From Chara braunii (Eukaryota; Streptophyta; Charophyceae; Charales; Characeae): 37,049 bases of DNA. The notes beneath the pieces were generated by a model, which had not been told where the DNA came from, made no database searches, and was given only the letters and a program-made list of their open reading frames with translations. How positions within the stretch are numbered: position 1 is the first letter of the stretch; every line of letters starts with the position of its first letter. Positions 10,949 through 19,436 of this stretch are shown here, piece by piece. The position numbers and the translations under genes are program-made. The stretch covers positions 189,362 to 226,410 of the forward strand of contig BFEA01000943.1 of NCBI GenBank assembly GCA_003427395.1. The letters are read 5' to 3'.

Positions 10949-12158
10949 CTGTAGGAGCCACCTGAACGTCAACAAAGATGAGTTGAGACCAATAAGATGG
11001 TTTAGGATGGCTAACGCAAAACCGGCTAAACTGGCCTCACTCCAATGACAACTTGAACACCGCTGCCTACCAACAAACAATTGGATGATAGATAGAACGC
11101 CCCTGGAGCAAAGAGGGCGTGCCCTCCCATGGTGCAAGCTATGCATTCCCGTCCAGGAAACGATCCAAAACGGTTGAACACATATTCCTACAGTTCCCAG
11201 GAGCATTCTGGCTTTGGAGATGGTGGGATAGAGTTTGGGATCAACTAGGAATAAAAACCCCGTAGCCTTGGGACTGGAAGGCCTTGCTGTGCGAAGCCTG
11301 GCCCAAGAGTCAAATAGACCAGCTCGACGATTTTACCAGAAACATGTTCAAATTGGGACGAAGGGCGGTACTCTGGGCACTCTGGAGACGACGCTGCACA
11401 TTCGAGATGGAGGGGGCGAGACCAGAAGCACCTGAATTCATGGAAAGCGCATAACAGGAGATCCAAACAGAAATAACTGCAAAATGGGAAGGTGTCAAAG
11501 CACAGATCTGATTCTTAGGCATGCAAAAGGATATTAAACAAAAAATACAGGAATTCAGCTCAAGCTGGCTTGGGGGGACAGAAGGAGGGAGGTTAGGAAT
11601 GGTAGAATGGAAAGGGGAGTGAAAGGAATCAGGGGAGGACCAAGGGAGAATGGAGATGGTAAGGGACTACCGACTAATATTCCACGAATGGACCAAAGTT
11701 GATATGGCTATCCCCTTGAAACCCCCCGATGAATTCCGTGATTTCTTCCCCCCCCCCATCAAACTGTCTAGTAGAAATGCAGTGGTACGGAATGGAGGAA
11801 ACTCGAGAGAGAATAAAGAGGGTTTTGACAGGGGACTAGGGTCTAGGGTTTATCCACAGGCTATCGAAGTCTATTCCTCACCCACCCACCCAACCCAAGT
11901 CCAAGACAATAGTTTTGGTAGGCTAGGTTGGGCACCACGTCAAGGAAAGGCGAAGAGATGCAAAAAAGAAATGAGCTAAGGTCTAGGGAGGTACGAACCA
12001 GGTTGTAGTAGCTGATATCCGGCACCCGACACAGGGCGAAGAGGTTCTCTCCCTTTCTCCTTTAACCTGCTCAGTCAATCCTCTGAATCCAGAGTAATCA
12101 ATGCTGGCAGGTATATCTCAAGACTTTTGTCCTGATATTCTCCAAATTCATTTGTAAA

Positions 12159-12290
12159 TGGGACGCTGGGCCTGGTTCCAGCAGGTGATGGTCCCCACCA
12201 ATAGACGGAGCCTCTCCCCTGGTGCTAGCACTGGAGGGGGCGTGTTTCAAAAAAAAAAAAAATAATAATAATAATAATAAATAAAATAAG
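12159..12290 (+). mobile_element. LINE 3' tail, copy A
   Basis: GGGACGCTGGGCCTGGTTCC, then the shared block CCCCACCAATAGACGGAGCC, a hairpin with a collapsed apex (TGGTGCTAGCACTGGAGG) and a 13-base A run followed by (TAA)n. The upstream block CCTGCTCAGTCAATCCTCTG at 12067 is shared with copy B at 16980, which shows the tail belongs to a longer element. Confidence 0.8.
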
Positions 12291-12512
12291 GAAATTCCGC
12301 AAACGGAAATTAACAAAAAATGGGCGGCCAAGAGAACGTAGTCAATCCGCCCAACAGCGTTCCAAAGGAAGTACTAACCAATCCATCATTGGTGTAGGAC
12401 TACGAGAGGAAGAGTGCACTGTCATGCAGGAGAATAGAGGCAATTGAAACTTCAACTATATCTGCAGAGGTCTGATCAGAGGGCGGTTGGAGGGAGGGAG
12501 AAGATGGAGCCT

Positions 12513-12515
<3 letters not shown>

Positions 12516-12578
<63 letters not shown>
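12516..12578. repeat. (GA)n microsatellite
   Basis: About 30 uninterrupted GA units. The Arg-Glu or Leu-Ser runs in the frames crossing it are artefacts of the repeat. Confidence 0.95.
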
Positions 12579-12581
<3 letters not shown>

Positions 12582-12656
12582 AAGGCGGGAGAGCGAACAC
12601 GAGAAAGGGAAAGGGGAGGCGGATACGCCCTGTCAACGGACGTCGGTGCCGCGCCG

Positions 12657-13347
12657 TCATTCGTGGCCTTTGCCCAACCACCAGAATCCTTCCGATATAC
12701 AAACCCTGTGAATCACCATACTAATCAGGGAAAGTGCACGTCGCGCCCTCATGAGAGGTCCCCAAGCGGCGGGTGGCAGAAATGTGAGGACTGTCCTAGC
12801 AGTAGGACCCTTCTTAAAATCAAGTAAAACCACGGAATTCCAAACCGGAGTGTCGTCGACGGTCCGCATCAGTGAACCAGGAGAATGGCAGGTATCAGAG
12901 TCTTCATCTGCCCGATGAAACAAGCGTTGCATGTTGCCCGTATTCCAGTTCGACGCAGATACTACATTTCTTGTCGGAAATCTTTTGCTGCCGATCTTCG
13001 AAATGGTCCAGAAAACAGTCCATAAGCCCTAGATTTGCGTATACCCCCGTGCAGGGACCTATGACGTCCGAAAAAATCTTAGCCTGATGGACCCCAGTAG
13101 GGGCGAAAATCAGCGAATGCCCCTATCTGGCTGCAACAATGTTGCACTGGCCAGATTGGGTCGTGAAAGTCCATGTCTTCGCCTTAGGCTTACTCTCATC
13201 ATGACGTCTCTGGACGTATCTGACTTCTATTATGGCCAAATGCAGTAAAAAAGTTCCTGGTGTGAGCTTCCTCTCCTGGTCCCATCCTAGTGTTTCACTG
13301 ACGTACAAAGTCTGAAACTTGGAAGAACTCTCCGTGCACAGTATCAC
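12657..13347 (-). pseudogene. Unrecognised minus-strand coding remnant
   Basis: One minus frame runs from 13347 to 12914 with a single internal stop (TAG at about 13123), giving about 143 codons. It includes EIRYVQ-like sequence, AKTWTFTTQSGQCNIVAAR, then after the stop GHSLIFAPTGVHQAKIFSDV and a two-Cys patch KKCSICVELEYGQHATLV. A +1 shift near 12930 opens a further ~85 codons (DSDTCHSPGSLMRTVDDTPV ... FWWLGKGHE). The composition is that of an ordinary globular protein, not simple sequence. I do not recognise the family. A possible upstream piece lies at 13853-14127. It could be a decayed host exon set or an unknown element gene. Confidence 0.35.
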
Positions 13348-13433
13348 CCCCCCTTACCCGCCTTGTACGAAAACGGCGTCTTTTGTTAAAAAAAAAAAAA
13401 CACAAACGATTTTTTTTTATTTTTTTTAATTAA

Positions 13434-13580
13434 CCACCAGTACTTCCTAAAGTTGTGCCCGTTAACAAGCCATGATTTTAGCAAACGTACGGGCCACTAC
13501 AGGAGCGCCCAAATTCATCCGATTAGAAACGTTTCTGTCTATATTTTTCAGCGGCCGATAGCCGGGCCAAGTACTGGTGG
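13434..13580 (+). mobile_element. TTAA-type MITE, copy 1
   Basis: The 147-bp element begins CCACCAGTACTT and ends AAGTACTGGTGG, a 12-bp terminal inverted repeat. TTAA precedes it (13430-13433) and TTTAA follows. It contains no ORF. The internal landmarks CGTACGGGCCACTACAGGAG, GCGCCCAAATTCATCCG and GCGGCCGATAGC recur in the other three copies. A TTAA target suggests a piggyBac-type transposase acting in trans, which is inference. Confidence 0.8.
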
Positions 13581-13586
13581 TTTAAA

Positions 13587-13737
13587 CCACCACCAGTACG
13601 TCCTAGAGTCGTGCCCGTTAACACGCCACGATTTTAGGAAACGTACGGGCTACGACAGGAGCGCCCAAATTCATCCGACTAGAAGCGTTCCTACTCTATC
13701 TTTTCCCGCGGCCGATAGCTGGGCAAAGTACTGGTGG
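13587..13737 (+). mobile_element. TTAA-type MITE, copy 2
   Basis: Same family and orientation as copy 1, separated from it only by TTTAAA (13581-13586). The same six bases follow its right end (13738-13743). Sequence identity to copy 1 is high throughout. Confidence 0.8.
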
Positions 13738-13852
13738 TTTAAAGAACACGCCCCTTCTTTTCTGGGGAGCAGCAGTCCAGTTTACCCACACCGGCAGGAA
13801 AAAGAACAAATCGTACTCACACGTGCTTCTCCTCATTAAGCTTGGGAGAACC

Positions 13853-14127
13853 CTAGCCACTGCTGCTGCTGATGCCGCAGAACTGGCTCTCACATGATGA
13901 CGAGACCAAGGGCACAAACACTTTTGAATCAGATGACACCCCCCCAGCCATCCCCCACATATCATGATTGGATACGCGAGACATCGAGGCCAATCTTTCA
14001 ATTTGATGCCATTTTGAAAGATCTTCAGACTTGTGACGACGATCCTCAGACGAGACTCCGGGATCCTTGAACATAAGTCGGAAAGTTTGGAAACCATTTT
14101 TACAAATTTTACTGTGTCGAACTCCAC
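13853..14127 (-). other. Unassigned minus-strand open frames
   Basis: Two overlapping frames are open on the minus strand. One reads MFKDPGVSSEDRRHKSEDLS ... KWHQIERLASMSRVSNHD; the other reads MEFDTVKFVKMVSKLSDLCS. Neither matches a family I know. They lie on the same strand as the remnant at 12.7-13.3 kb, with the MITE pair between, so they could be an upstream exon of it. Confidence 0.25.
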
Positions 14128-15250
14128 ATAAATAAGCCTAGTTTTTTATGTAGTTATTCTCATAAAACTTGATGATAAAAGTTGATAAAACTTGAAAAAA
14201 GTCTGGGGTGCTTAAAAAAAAAAAAAAGTCCAGTTTTTGTGTTGTTAACTCGTAAAGAAGTCTAGTTTTTATGTGGTCATCCACATAAAATTTGGTTAAA
14301 GAAAAGGAAAAAGAAGGTTTTTTTGGGTGGATAATAATAAGTACTAATAACTTAATAAGTACTAATAACAGTATAAGTTATTAACCCAAAAACATTATTA
14401 TTAATTTATTATTATTAATTAAATTAAATTTATTATTAATAATTTATTATTATTATTTTTTTACCCGGCTTCGGCTAAGAATAGGATCATGAGCAATTTC
14501 TAGCCTATTAGACAAAAGACCTCATGAGATAGGCTAAAATAATAAAATTCAGAAAGGTATGAAGAAGCTTGAAAAAATATGAGAGCTGAGTGGGAAACCA
14601 AACTTTTCTCTCAGGTCCGGACCCCACAGCCGTGCGGAAAAGCGTATGGATTGGCTCAGAGGGTTTTTTTCAGACCCCACAGGCCACAGGGAGTGGCCAG
14701 GAAAACTTTGGGCGGACGTTTTCACATACTAGGGTCATGATGGGAAATTCCTCGGTGGCACTCCAATTTCCGAAATATTGCGGCAAAACAACATGGTAGC
14801 CTCGAGGCTATCCTGTTGATTCAGCCATCCGGTGCGGAAAGGAGGCACAGGGATTGGACAGTGTGCTGAAAAAGAGGAGGCACACTTGCCCGAAAGGGCA
14901 AGTCTTCCTGATCTGGTAACCTAAACCCGCGGACGTGCCGAAATCTGCTGTGGCAGTGGAGTCCCTTTTCTCTTGCCCATTCCCGAAGGCTACTATTTGT
15001 GCTGGCGGATGCTTTCCAGGTGCAAAGATACCGCGAGCCTGTGGGGTCCATCCCTCAGACCGAGCTGAGCTTGGCCAGTTATGCCCAGTTCACCTATGGG
15101 AACCACATTAACTCTTCTGAGGGATGCCGGGTCCAGTTCTCGGCTTGTATTATTTCCCTGCCTGGCCAGAAAGCTGGGTTGTGTACATTGCCCCAACTGC
15201 AATTCGAAACTGTATATTTTTGTGACTCCCGCGTAGCTTCCCCTCAAGGC
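14128..15250. other. AT-rich low-complexity then uninformative sequence
   Basis: 14330-14460 is almost pure A/T with TAATAA and ATTATT repeats. Around 14150-14300 a short block (AGTTTTTATGTGGTCATCC and relatives) is duplicated. From 14590 to 15250 composition is balanced but no motif is recognised; CAGCCGTGCGGAAAAGCG (14630) and CAGCCATCCGGTGCGGAAAG (14823) are weakly related. Confidence 0.4.
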
Positions 15251-15251
15251 G

Positions 15252-15480
15252 CCTAGCCCAGTTGGTACACTCACAATTGCCTAGTGGTTAGGGCACTGCT
15301 TGGAAATGCGTATTGTGGTCTAAGGTTGTGGGTTCAAAACTCTGCAGCTGCGCAGTGTACACCGGAGGGGCGTGGACCGACGTAGTGGGCATTCACGTCC
15401 AGCGACTGTTCGGAGCCCGCTTGTTTGGGCGCCTGCATTGTAAAATGCAGGTTGCAGGTTCGAGAGCCGGCTCCCCTCAG
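15252..15480 (+). repeat. tRNA-like modules (SINE-head candidates)
   Basis: Two A-box-like sequences, TAGCCCAGTTGGTACAC (15255) and CCTAGTGGTTAGGGCACTG (15281), precede a B-box-like GTGGGTTCAAAACTC (15329). Downstream, an 8-bp hairpin like an anticodon stem (CCTGCATT-GTAA-AATGCAGG, 15431-15450) is followed by a second B-box-like GCAGGTTCGAGAGCC (15455). Spacing fits RNA polymerase III promoters but no full cloverleaf folds, so this is a tRNA-derived repeat, not a tRNA gene. The segment GTTGTGGGTTCAAAACTC recurs inverted at 20.2 kb. Confidence 0.45.
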
Positions 15481-15909
15481 GTGAACACTTGTGGCGCATG
15501 CCGCAAGTTGGCTAAATGGCCTTAATAGCAACCGCTCTTGCAAGGTCCCTTTCGATCGGACCACGGCACAGTCACATCTTAGGGCCGGGTACCCCTTGGG
15601 GGGATGGTCCCATTGGTTGTGTAGGCTGTTGTATGGGGTGTTCTGATATGTCCATTGTCTGTTGTCTGTGGTGTCGTAGTAGTCTGTCTGGGATGGGGGT
15701 TCAGTATGTATGGGTGTTCTATGCGGTCGTGTGATGGCCCTCTCATGGTGCACACAGTGTTCGGGGGGGGGGTGTCGCTGGGCGCCTGGGCTGTTTGGAA
15801 TGATACCCTCCTTTTGGAGCCTGGGCGTGCATGGGCTGAGTCTCCGCTGTCCATTCAGGGCCCTGTCCATGCTTCGAGCCTCCACACAACCTTTGAAATA
15901 TATATACAT

Positions 15910-15995
15910 CGTCACAAACAGAACTGCCCGGTAAACCGTAGGCAGAGAGAGAGAAGAGGACAACAAACGAGGGGCTGTGACAAACTGTTTCATCA
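15910..15995 (-). repeat. Hammerhead-unit copy 1 (ribozyme truncated)
   Basis: Starts at CGTCACAAACAGAACTGCCC and carries the hairpin CTGCCCGGTAAACCGTAGGC (15924-15945), then AGAAGAGGACAACAAACGAG and GCTGTGACAAACTGTTTC. The last block is the 3' portion of the hammerhead on the minus strand. It then breaks into (TA)n exactly inside the ribozyme core. Confidence 0.8.
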
Positions 15996-16009
15996 ATATA
16001 TATATATAT

Positions 16010-16078
16010 CGTCAAATAGAACTGCCCGGTAAACCGTAGGCAGAGAGGGAGAAGAGGACAACAAACGAGGGTCGTCAC
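16010..16078 (-). repeat. Hammerhead-unit copy 2 (shorter)
   Basis: Same unit from CGTCAAATAGAACTGCCC to CAACAAACGAGGGTCGTCAC, flanked on both sides by (TA)n. The hairpin is at 16022-16043. No ribozyme sequence remains. Confidence 0.8.
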
Positions 16079-16098
16079 ATATATATATATATATATAT

Positions 16099-16230
16099 CG
16101 TCAAATAGAACTGCCCGGTAAACCGTAGGCAGAGAGGGAGAAGAGGACAACAAACGAGGGGCTGTGACAAACTGTTTCGTCGGAGTTTCACCGACTCATC
16201 AGGAGGCTGAACCCTCAACAGTCTGCAGAA
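16099..16230 (-). repeat. Hammerhead-unit copy 3, with complete ribozyme
   Basis: Copy 3 begins CGTCAAATAGAACTGCCC after about 11 TA units, holds the conserved hairpin at 16111-16132, the purine-rich AGAAGAGGACAACAAACGAG and then the full hammerhead. Unit-specific sequence may continue to about 16500, before copy 4. Confidence 0.8.
16167..16226 (-). ncRNA. Type III hammerhead ribozyme
   Basis: On the minus strand every element of the hammerhead fold is present. Stem III is 5 Watson-Crick pairs next to the core (minus ACTGT at 16222-16218 with ACAGT at 16175-16171), extended to 9 pairs with two G-U wobbles. The cleavage triplet is GUU, cutting after U at 16217. Stem I is GAGG/CCUC (16216-16213 with 16206-16203) closed by GUUCAG. 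The core is CUGAUGA (16202-16196). Stem II is GUCGG/CCGAC (16195-16191 with 16183-16179) with loop UGAAACU, followed by GAAA (16178-16175). Nothing required is missing. Such ribozymes are known in Penelope-like retroelements, retrozymes and satellite RNAs. Cleavage activity is predicted, not shown. Confidence 0.9.
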
Positions 16231-16521
16231 TCCCCTCACTGATTACACTGTAAATGATAATCTACCTTAACCAAAATCAAAGTAGACTATCACTCACCCA
16301 CACCAGATGGAAAACTCTACAGACTGTCGGTTCACACCCCATCACAAGCCAGCAAAACATCCACGAAACAAAGAAAGGTCTGTCACNGCCAAAAAATACA
16401 CTCCAGACACGCCGCTGGCACTAGAGGCACAGCATGGCCGCGTAGTGACGGCCCCGACCACTGCCGCTCGACCTGACCGGAGAAAACCGTAGCAGGAAGC
16501 TAGCGAAGTCGTAGTATATAT

Positions 16522-16577
16522 CGTCAAATAGAACTGCCCGGTAAACCGTAGGCAGAGAGGGAGAAGAGGACAACAAA
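16522..16577 (-). repeat. Hammerhead-unit copy 4 (fragment)
   Basis: TCGTCAAATAGAACTGCCCG to GACAACAAA, again directly after a TATATA run, with the conserved hairpin at 16534-16555. It ends where the short-retroposon target site begins (16578). Confidence 0.8.
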
Positions 16578-16602
16578 TACAGACTCAAGATCGAATCCAG
16601 AT

Positions 16603-16781
16603 TGAAAAAATATATATATTTTTTCAAAAATAAAGCCCAGGTTGTTGTAGAGGTTGGATTTCTAGACATGTGAGGGGTGCCTTCGGCACTTGGGCATGCG
16701 GTATTCCTATGGAACTTCCCTTCCAACCTACCACTTTCATAGTTTCCCCCGGCGCACCTCTACTCCCACGGTCCTACCTTA
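16603..16781 (-). mobile_element. A-tailed short retroposon, 18-bp target-site duplication
   Basis: The 179-bp insert is flanked by a perfect direct repeat TCAAGATCGAATCCAGAT (16585-16602 and 16782-16799). On the minus strand it ends in CTACAACAACCTGGGCTTTA and an A-rich/TA tail, so it inserted by target-primed reverse transcription. The body block CAAGTGCCGAAGGCACCCCT forms a small hairpin (GTGCCGAAGGCAC). There is no ORF. A longer relative is at 19.25-19.43 kb and a truncated one at 17.53 kb. Whether it is a SINE or the 3' end of another LINE cannot be decided here. Confidence 0.85.
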
Positions 16782-16967
16782 TCAAGATCGAATCCAGATA
16801 TAATCACATGACCAGAATAAAAATCATTCTCAATTACCTGGGGCCGTTCAATTCAATGATGATATCTTATGGTCTTTTTGCCAAATTGGCCGGGATAGGA
16901 TACATAGGAGGCAAGACTCTAGGAATGGCCCCCTACATCGAGCTTTCTTCGATGACTGAGTATCAGG

Positions 16968-17215
16968 TTTCTCCCAACACCCTGCTCGGTCAATCCCCTG
17001 GAGTCCAGGGTAATCAATGCCGGCAGGAATTCTCCACCACTATGTCCCAGACAATTCCAGATGATTTCAATCTTTGGTCGGTGTAAGGGACGCTGGACCC
17101 GTTTTCCAGCAGGTGTTGCTCCCCACCAATAGATGGAGCCCCCCTCAAGTGTTAGTGGTGTCTGCTTTTACCAGCGCCACTAACACCGACAGGGAGTTTT
17201 CGAAAAAAAAAAACA
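16968..17215 (+). mobile_element. LINE 3' end, copy B
   Basis: Similarity to the LINE 3'UTR at 12.06 kb starts near 16968 (CCTGCTCGGTCAATCCCCTG). The head hairpin GCTGGACCCGTTTTCCAGC is at 17093. The terminal hairpin pairs GTGTTAGTGGTG (17149-17160) with CGCCACTAACAC (17175-17186) around the apex TCTGCTTTTACCAG. The A tail starts at about 17203. Confidence 0.8.
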
Positions 17216-17527
17216 GGTTTCCTCCTGATGACGCTACGAGCGGGGTAGTAGAAAGTACGAGAAACGCGTTGAGGAGAGGCCGCTAGACTGTGGTACGAGG
17301 TGGTGAGAGCTTCGGCTCTCTGGGTATGAGTTCTGAGCTTTGTTCCTCCATGAAGATTTTGCTTTAAGCTCATCCATCAGACTCTTTGCGCTTTTCTCTT
17401 CATCATGTGTTGGCTCGATTTGGTGTGCGTGTGAGATGACATATTGAGCTGTATGGGTTTGTATCCTACTCATCTCTCCTCATGCTGCAACTGATTTGGC
17501 CTATCAGTATCTCATATCATATATCAT

Positions 17528-17598
17528 TTTTTATTTTTTTATTTTTTTTTAAACCCAGGTTGTTGTAGAGGTGGGATACTAGACAGATGGCAGTCACC
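17528..17598 (-). mobile_element. Truncated copy of the 16.6-kb retroposon family
   Basis: A 71-bp insert made of a T-rich tract and AAACCCAGGTTGTTGTAGAG then about 35 bases of body. It is flanked by the 10-bp direct repeat CATATATCAT (17518-17527 and 17599-17608). It is the tail end of the family at 16603-16781, 5' truncated on the minus strand. Confidence 0.75.
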
Positions 17599-17661
17599 CA
17601 TATATCATATCTTATGGTCGCCGCCCCCTTTTTTTTTTTTTAAATGGCCAATTCATTTAAA

Positions 17662-17808
17662 TCACCAGTACTTGGCCCAGCTCTCAGCCGCGGGAAAAAT
17701 AGAGTAGAAACGCTTCTAGTCAGATGAATTTGGGCGCTTCTGTAGTGGCCCGTACATTTCCTACAGTCATGGCTTGTCTACGGGCACAACTTTAGGAAGC
17801 ACTGGGGG
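17662..17808 (-). mobile_element. TTAA-type MITE, copy 3
   Basis: Reverse-orientation copy of the 13.4-kb MITE, from TCACCAGTACTTGG to ACTGGGGG, with TTTAAA before and TTTAAG after. Internal landmarks (CGGATGAATTTGGGCGC-type block, GTGGCCCGTAC) match the other copies; its outer repeat is more decayed. Confidence 0.75.
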
Positions 17809-18526
17809 TTTAAGCCCAACCAGTTCAATTGCCTGTCAAATCTGGACAGGACGACCTTTCAGGCCTTTTTTATTGTCATTAAAACAAACTGTAATATAAA
17901 GTGGGCGGGATGATAAAATGGATAACTTGTTTGTAGAGGATTCCCTGCCTCTCCTTGGTGTGCGTAATCAAATGAGCTGAGTCTTTCGTACAAAATAAAA
18001 TAAAAATGAAAAATATATATAACTAAAAATAAAATGGAGAATATTTTACCTGGTTAATATGACATCTCATTTCCTCAAAAAAAAAACAAAAAAAAACCAT
18101 TATTATTATTTATTAACGGCATAAAAATTGAAAATTCCTGAGAAGTAGGAAACTTCTCCCAGATTACGCTCCCGTGGAGAGACGCTCTCCAATCCCACTC
18201 AAGAAAACAGGATGTCAGAAGAAACCCCCAGCCACATATAAGGAGACAGGTACCAAATCAACATATTCACCCCCCTGCAGAAAAGCCCTACCACCTGTCC
18301 GGCAAGGGTCGAAGACCCTGCAAACCCACCCACCTCCTCGCGATTTAGGGCTAACCACTCCTCCAGTCTGCGTCAGCCCCTAAAGAAACCCCACCGCCCA
18401 CCATGATGGGGTTTGTGCGGGGCAACACTCCCAAACCCGTCTCAAATAAAGCCAAGAAGATGAACCATAGCGCAAGCCCAAATCCCACACAGAACATCGA
18501 CCAGGAAAGGGGATTCGAATCGACAG

Positions 18527-18642
18527 GTGCTGCTCCCCACCAATAGATGGAGCCTCCCCGGGAGTGCTAGCGGTGTCTGCTCTTACCAGCACCCCTTGCA
18601 CCCGCGCGGGCTGTTCTGAGGGTAAAAAAAAAAAAAAAAAAA
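18527..18642 (+). mobile_element. LINE 3' tail, copy C, with 10-bp target-site duplication
   Basis: The insert starts at GTGCTGCTCCCCACCAATAG, so it is truncated within the tail and lacks the head hairpin. It keeps the terminal hairpin (18557-18611, apex TCTGCTCTTACCAG) and an A tail of about 19 bases. GAATCGACAG lies on both sides (18517-18526 and 18643-18652). Confidence 0.85.
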
Positions 18643-18652
18643 GAATCGACAG

Positions 18653-18796
18653 ATGAAGAAGCAAAGAAAGCTACAGACGCGGCGACAGCTCTAACAACAT
18701 CTACGAAAGCAGAATACAAGAAAGCAACGAACTACTATGATCCCCCCAAAAATCCACGGAAGGGATCGGAAGCCCTACATACCACCAACAGGAGAA

Positions 18797-18833
<37 letters not shown>

Positions 18834-19244
18834 ACCTAACACGGCTAAACAAATCTCAAAAAGTCCTACAAAACTAACAACACACAAACAACATCAAATT
18901 CGCTCGCCTAACACGGCGAACAACAAGATCGAGGAGTCTCTTTCTCACGTGTCACCAACGAACAGCTGTGCAGATCCAGATAATCGAGAAGGTCCATCGT
19001 TCCTTATCTGCGACCAGAGGGCCAGTGCCCCTGATCAGGCTTCATATCTGATGTGTTGGCGGGGTGCAAACCCTGCCTCACGTTCATCCTCACATACATC
19101 TCCCTGCTATAGCGAACCAACGAGGATTGTCGGTATGAACCGATCAGGGCCAGCCAGAGGCGTGACGTTGCCCCCGGTGGACTGCTATTCCCCCCACGCA
19201 CATGCACGCCTTCGACCCCTAGCATCCAAGCCACTACCGACAGC
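18653..19244. other. Unrecognised sequence around a long A tract
   Basis: A-tract at about 18798-18828. CACCTAACACGGCTAAACAA (18833) and CGCCTAACACGGCGAACAA (18904) are a weak duplicate. The + frame 18949-19230 (DQASYLMCWRGANPASRSSS) has no motif I know. The block at about 18300-18350 (ACCCACCCACCTCCTCGCGA) recurs inverted at about 20430 and 20570. Confidence 0.35.
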
Positions 19245-19436
19245 CATTTTTTTTTTTTTTTTCCCTTTTTATGAAGCCCAGGTTGTTGTAGAGGCTGGAT
19301 TACAGACATATGAGAGTCACCTTCGGCACTCGACCATGTGTTAGAGCCCCCCTAATCCTATAGGACTCCCTCCCAACCTACCTCTTTCGTAATTTCTCCC
19401 GGCGCACTCCTACTCCCACTATCCTACCTCAGTGTC
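19245..19436 (-). mobile_element. A-tailed short retroposon, second full copy
   Basis: The T-tract at 19246-19262, then GCCCAGGTTGTTGTAGAGGC and a body that matches 16635-16781 to the shared end CCTACCT. It is about 190 bp on the minus strand. I could not find a clean target-site duplication. Confidence 0.7.

Larger units (their letters stand above)
10560..12290 (+). mobile_element. LINE 3' portion: RT zinc-binding region, 3'UTR and A tail
   Basis: The + strand in several frames gives KSLYGLTVKSTYRLLRPKTN (about 10830), NAKPAKLASLQ (about 11015), QLEHRCLPTNNWMIDRTPLE (about 11052), ALPWCKLC (about 11121), VEHIFLQFPGAFWLWRWWDR (about 11173), VWDQLGIKTP and LDDFTRNMFKLGRRAVLWAL (about 11319). 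This is the order of the zf-RVT domain of plant LINE ORF2: C-x2-C, then a His with a following Cys that is lost here (QFPG where QCP is usual), then the Trp-rich WRWW block. A 48-bp tandem duplication at about 10856-10948 and several frameshifts break the frame. 3'UTR sequence runs from about 11470 and ends in the hairpin head at 12159, a shortened terminal hairpin and A13(TAA)n. RT catalytic motifs are not visible upstream, so this copy is probably 5' truncated. Confidence 0.75.

Noticed and set aside
12444-12827. 127-codon frame with Arg-Glu run
   Set aside because: Runs through the (GA)n microsatellite; no domain on either side.
15273-15355. Functional tRNA gene
   Set aside because: A- and B-box-like words are present but anticodon and acceptor stems do not fold.
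15334-15996. 220-codon minus-strand open frame
   Set aside because: It crosses tRNA-like repeats and the first ribozyme-unit copy, with no motif and repeat-driven composition.
17225-17265. Possible second hammerhead (CTGATGA ... GAAA)
   Set aside because: CTGATGACGCTACGAGCGGG then GTAGTAGAAAG gives a weak stem II with a C/A mismatch at its base, and no sequence that could form stems I and III with a cleavage triplet.
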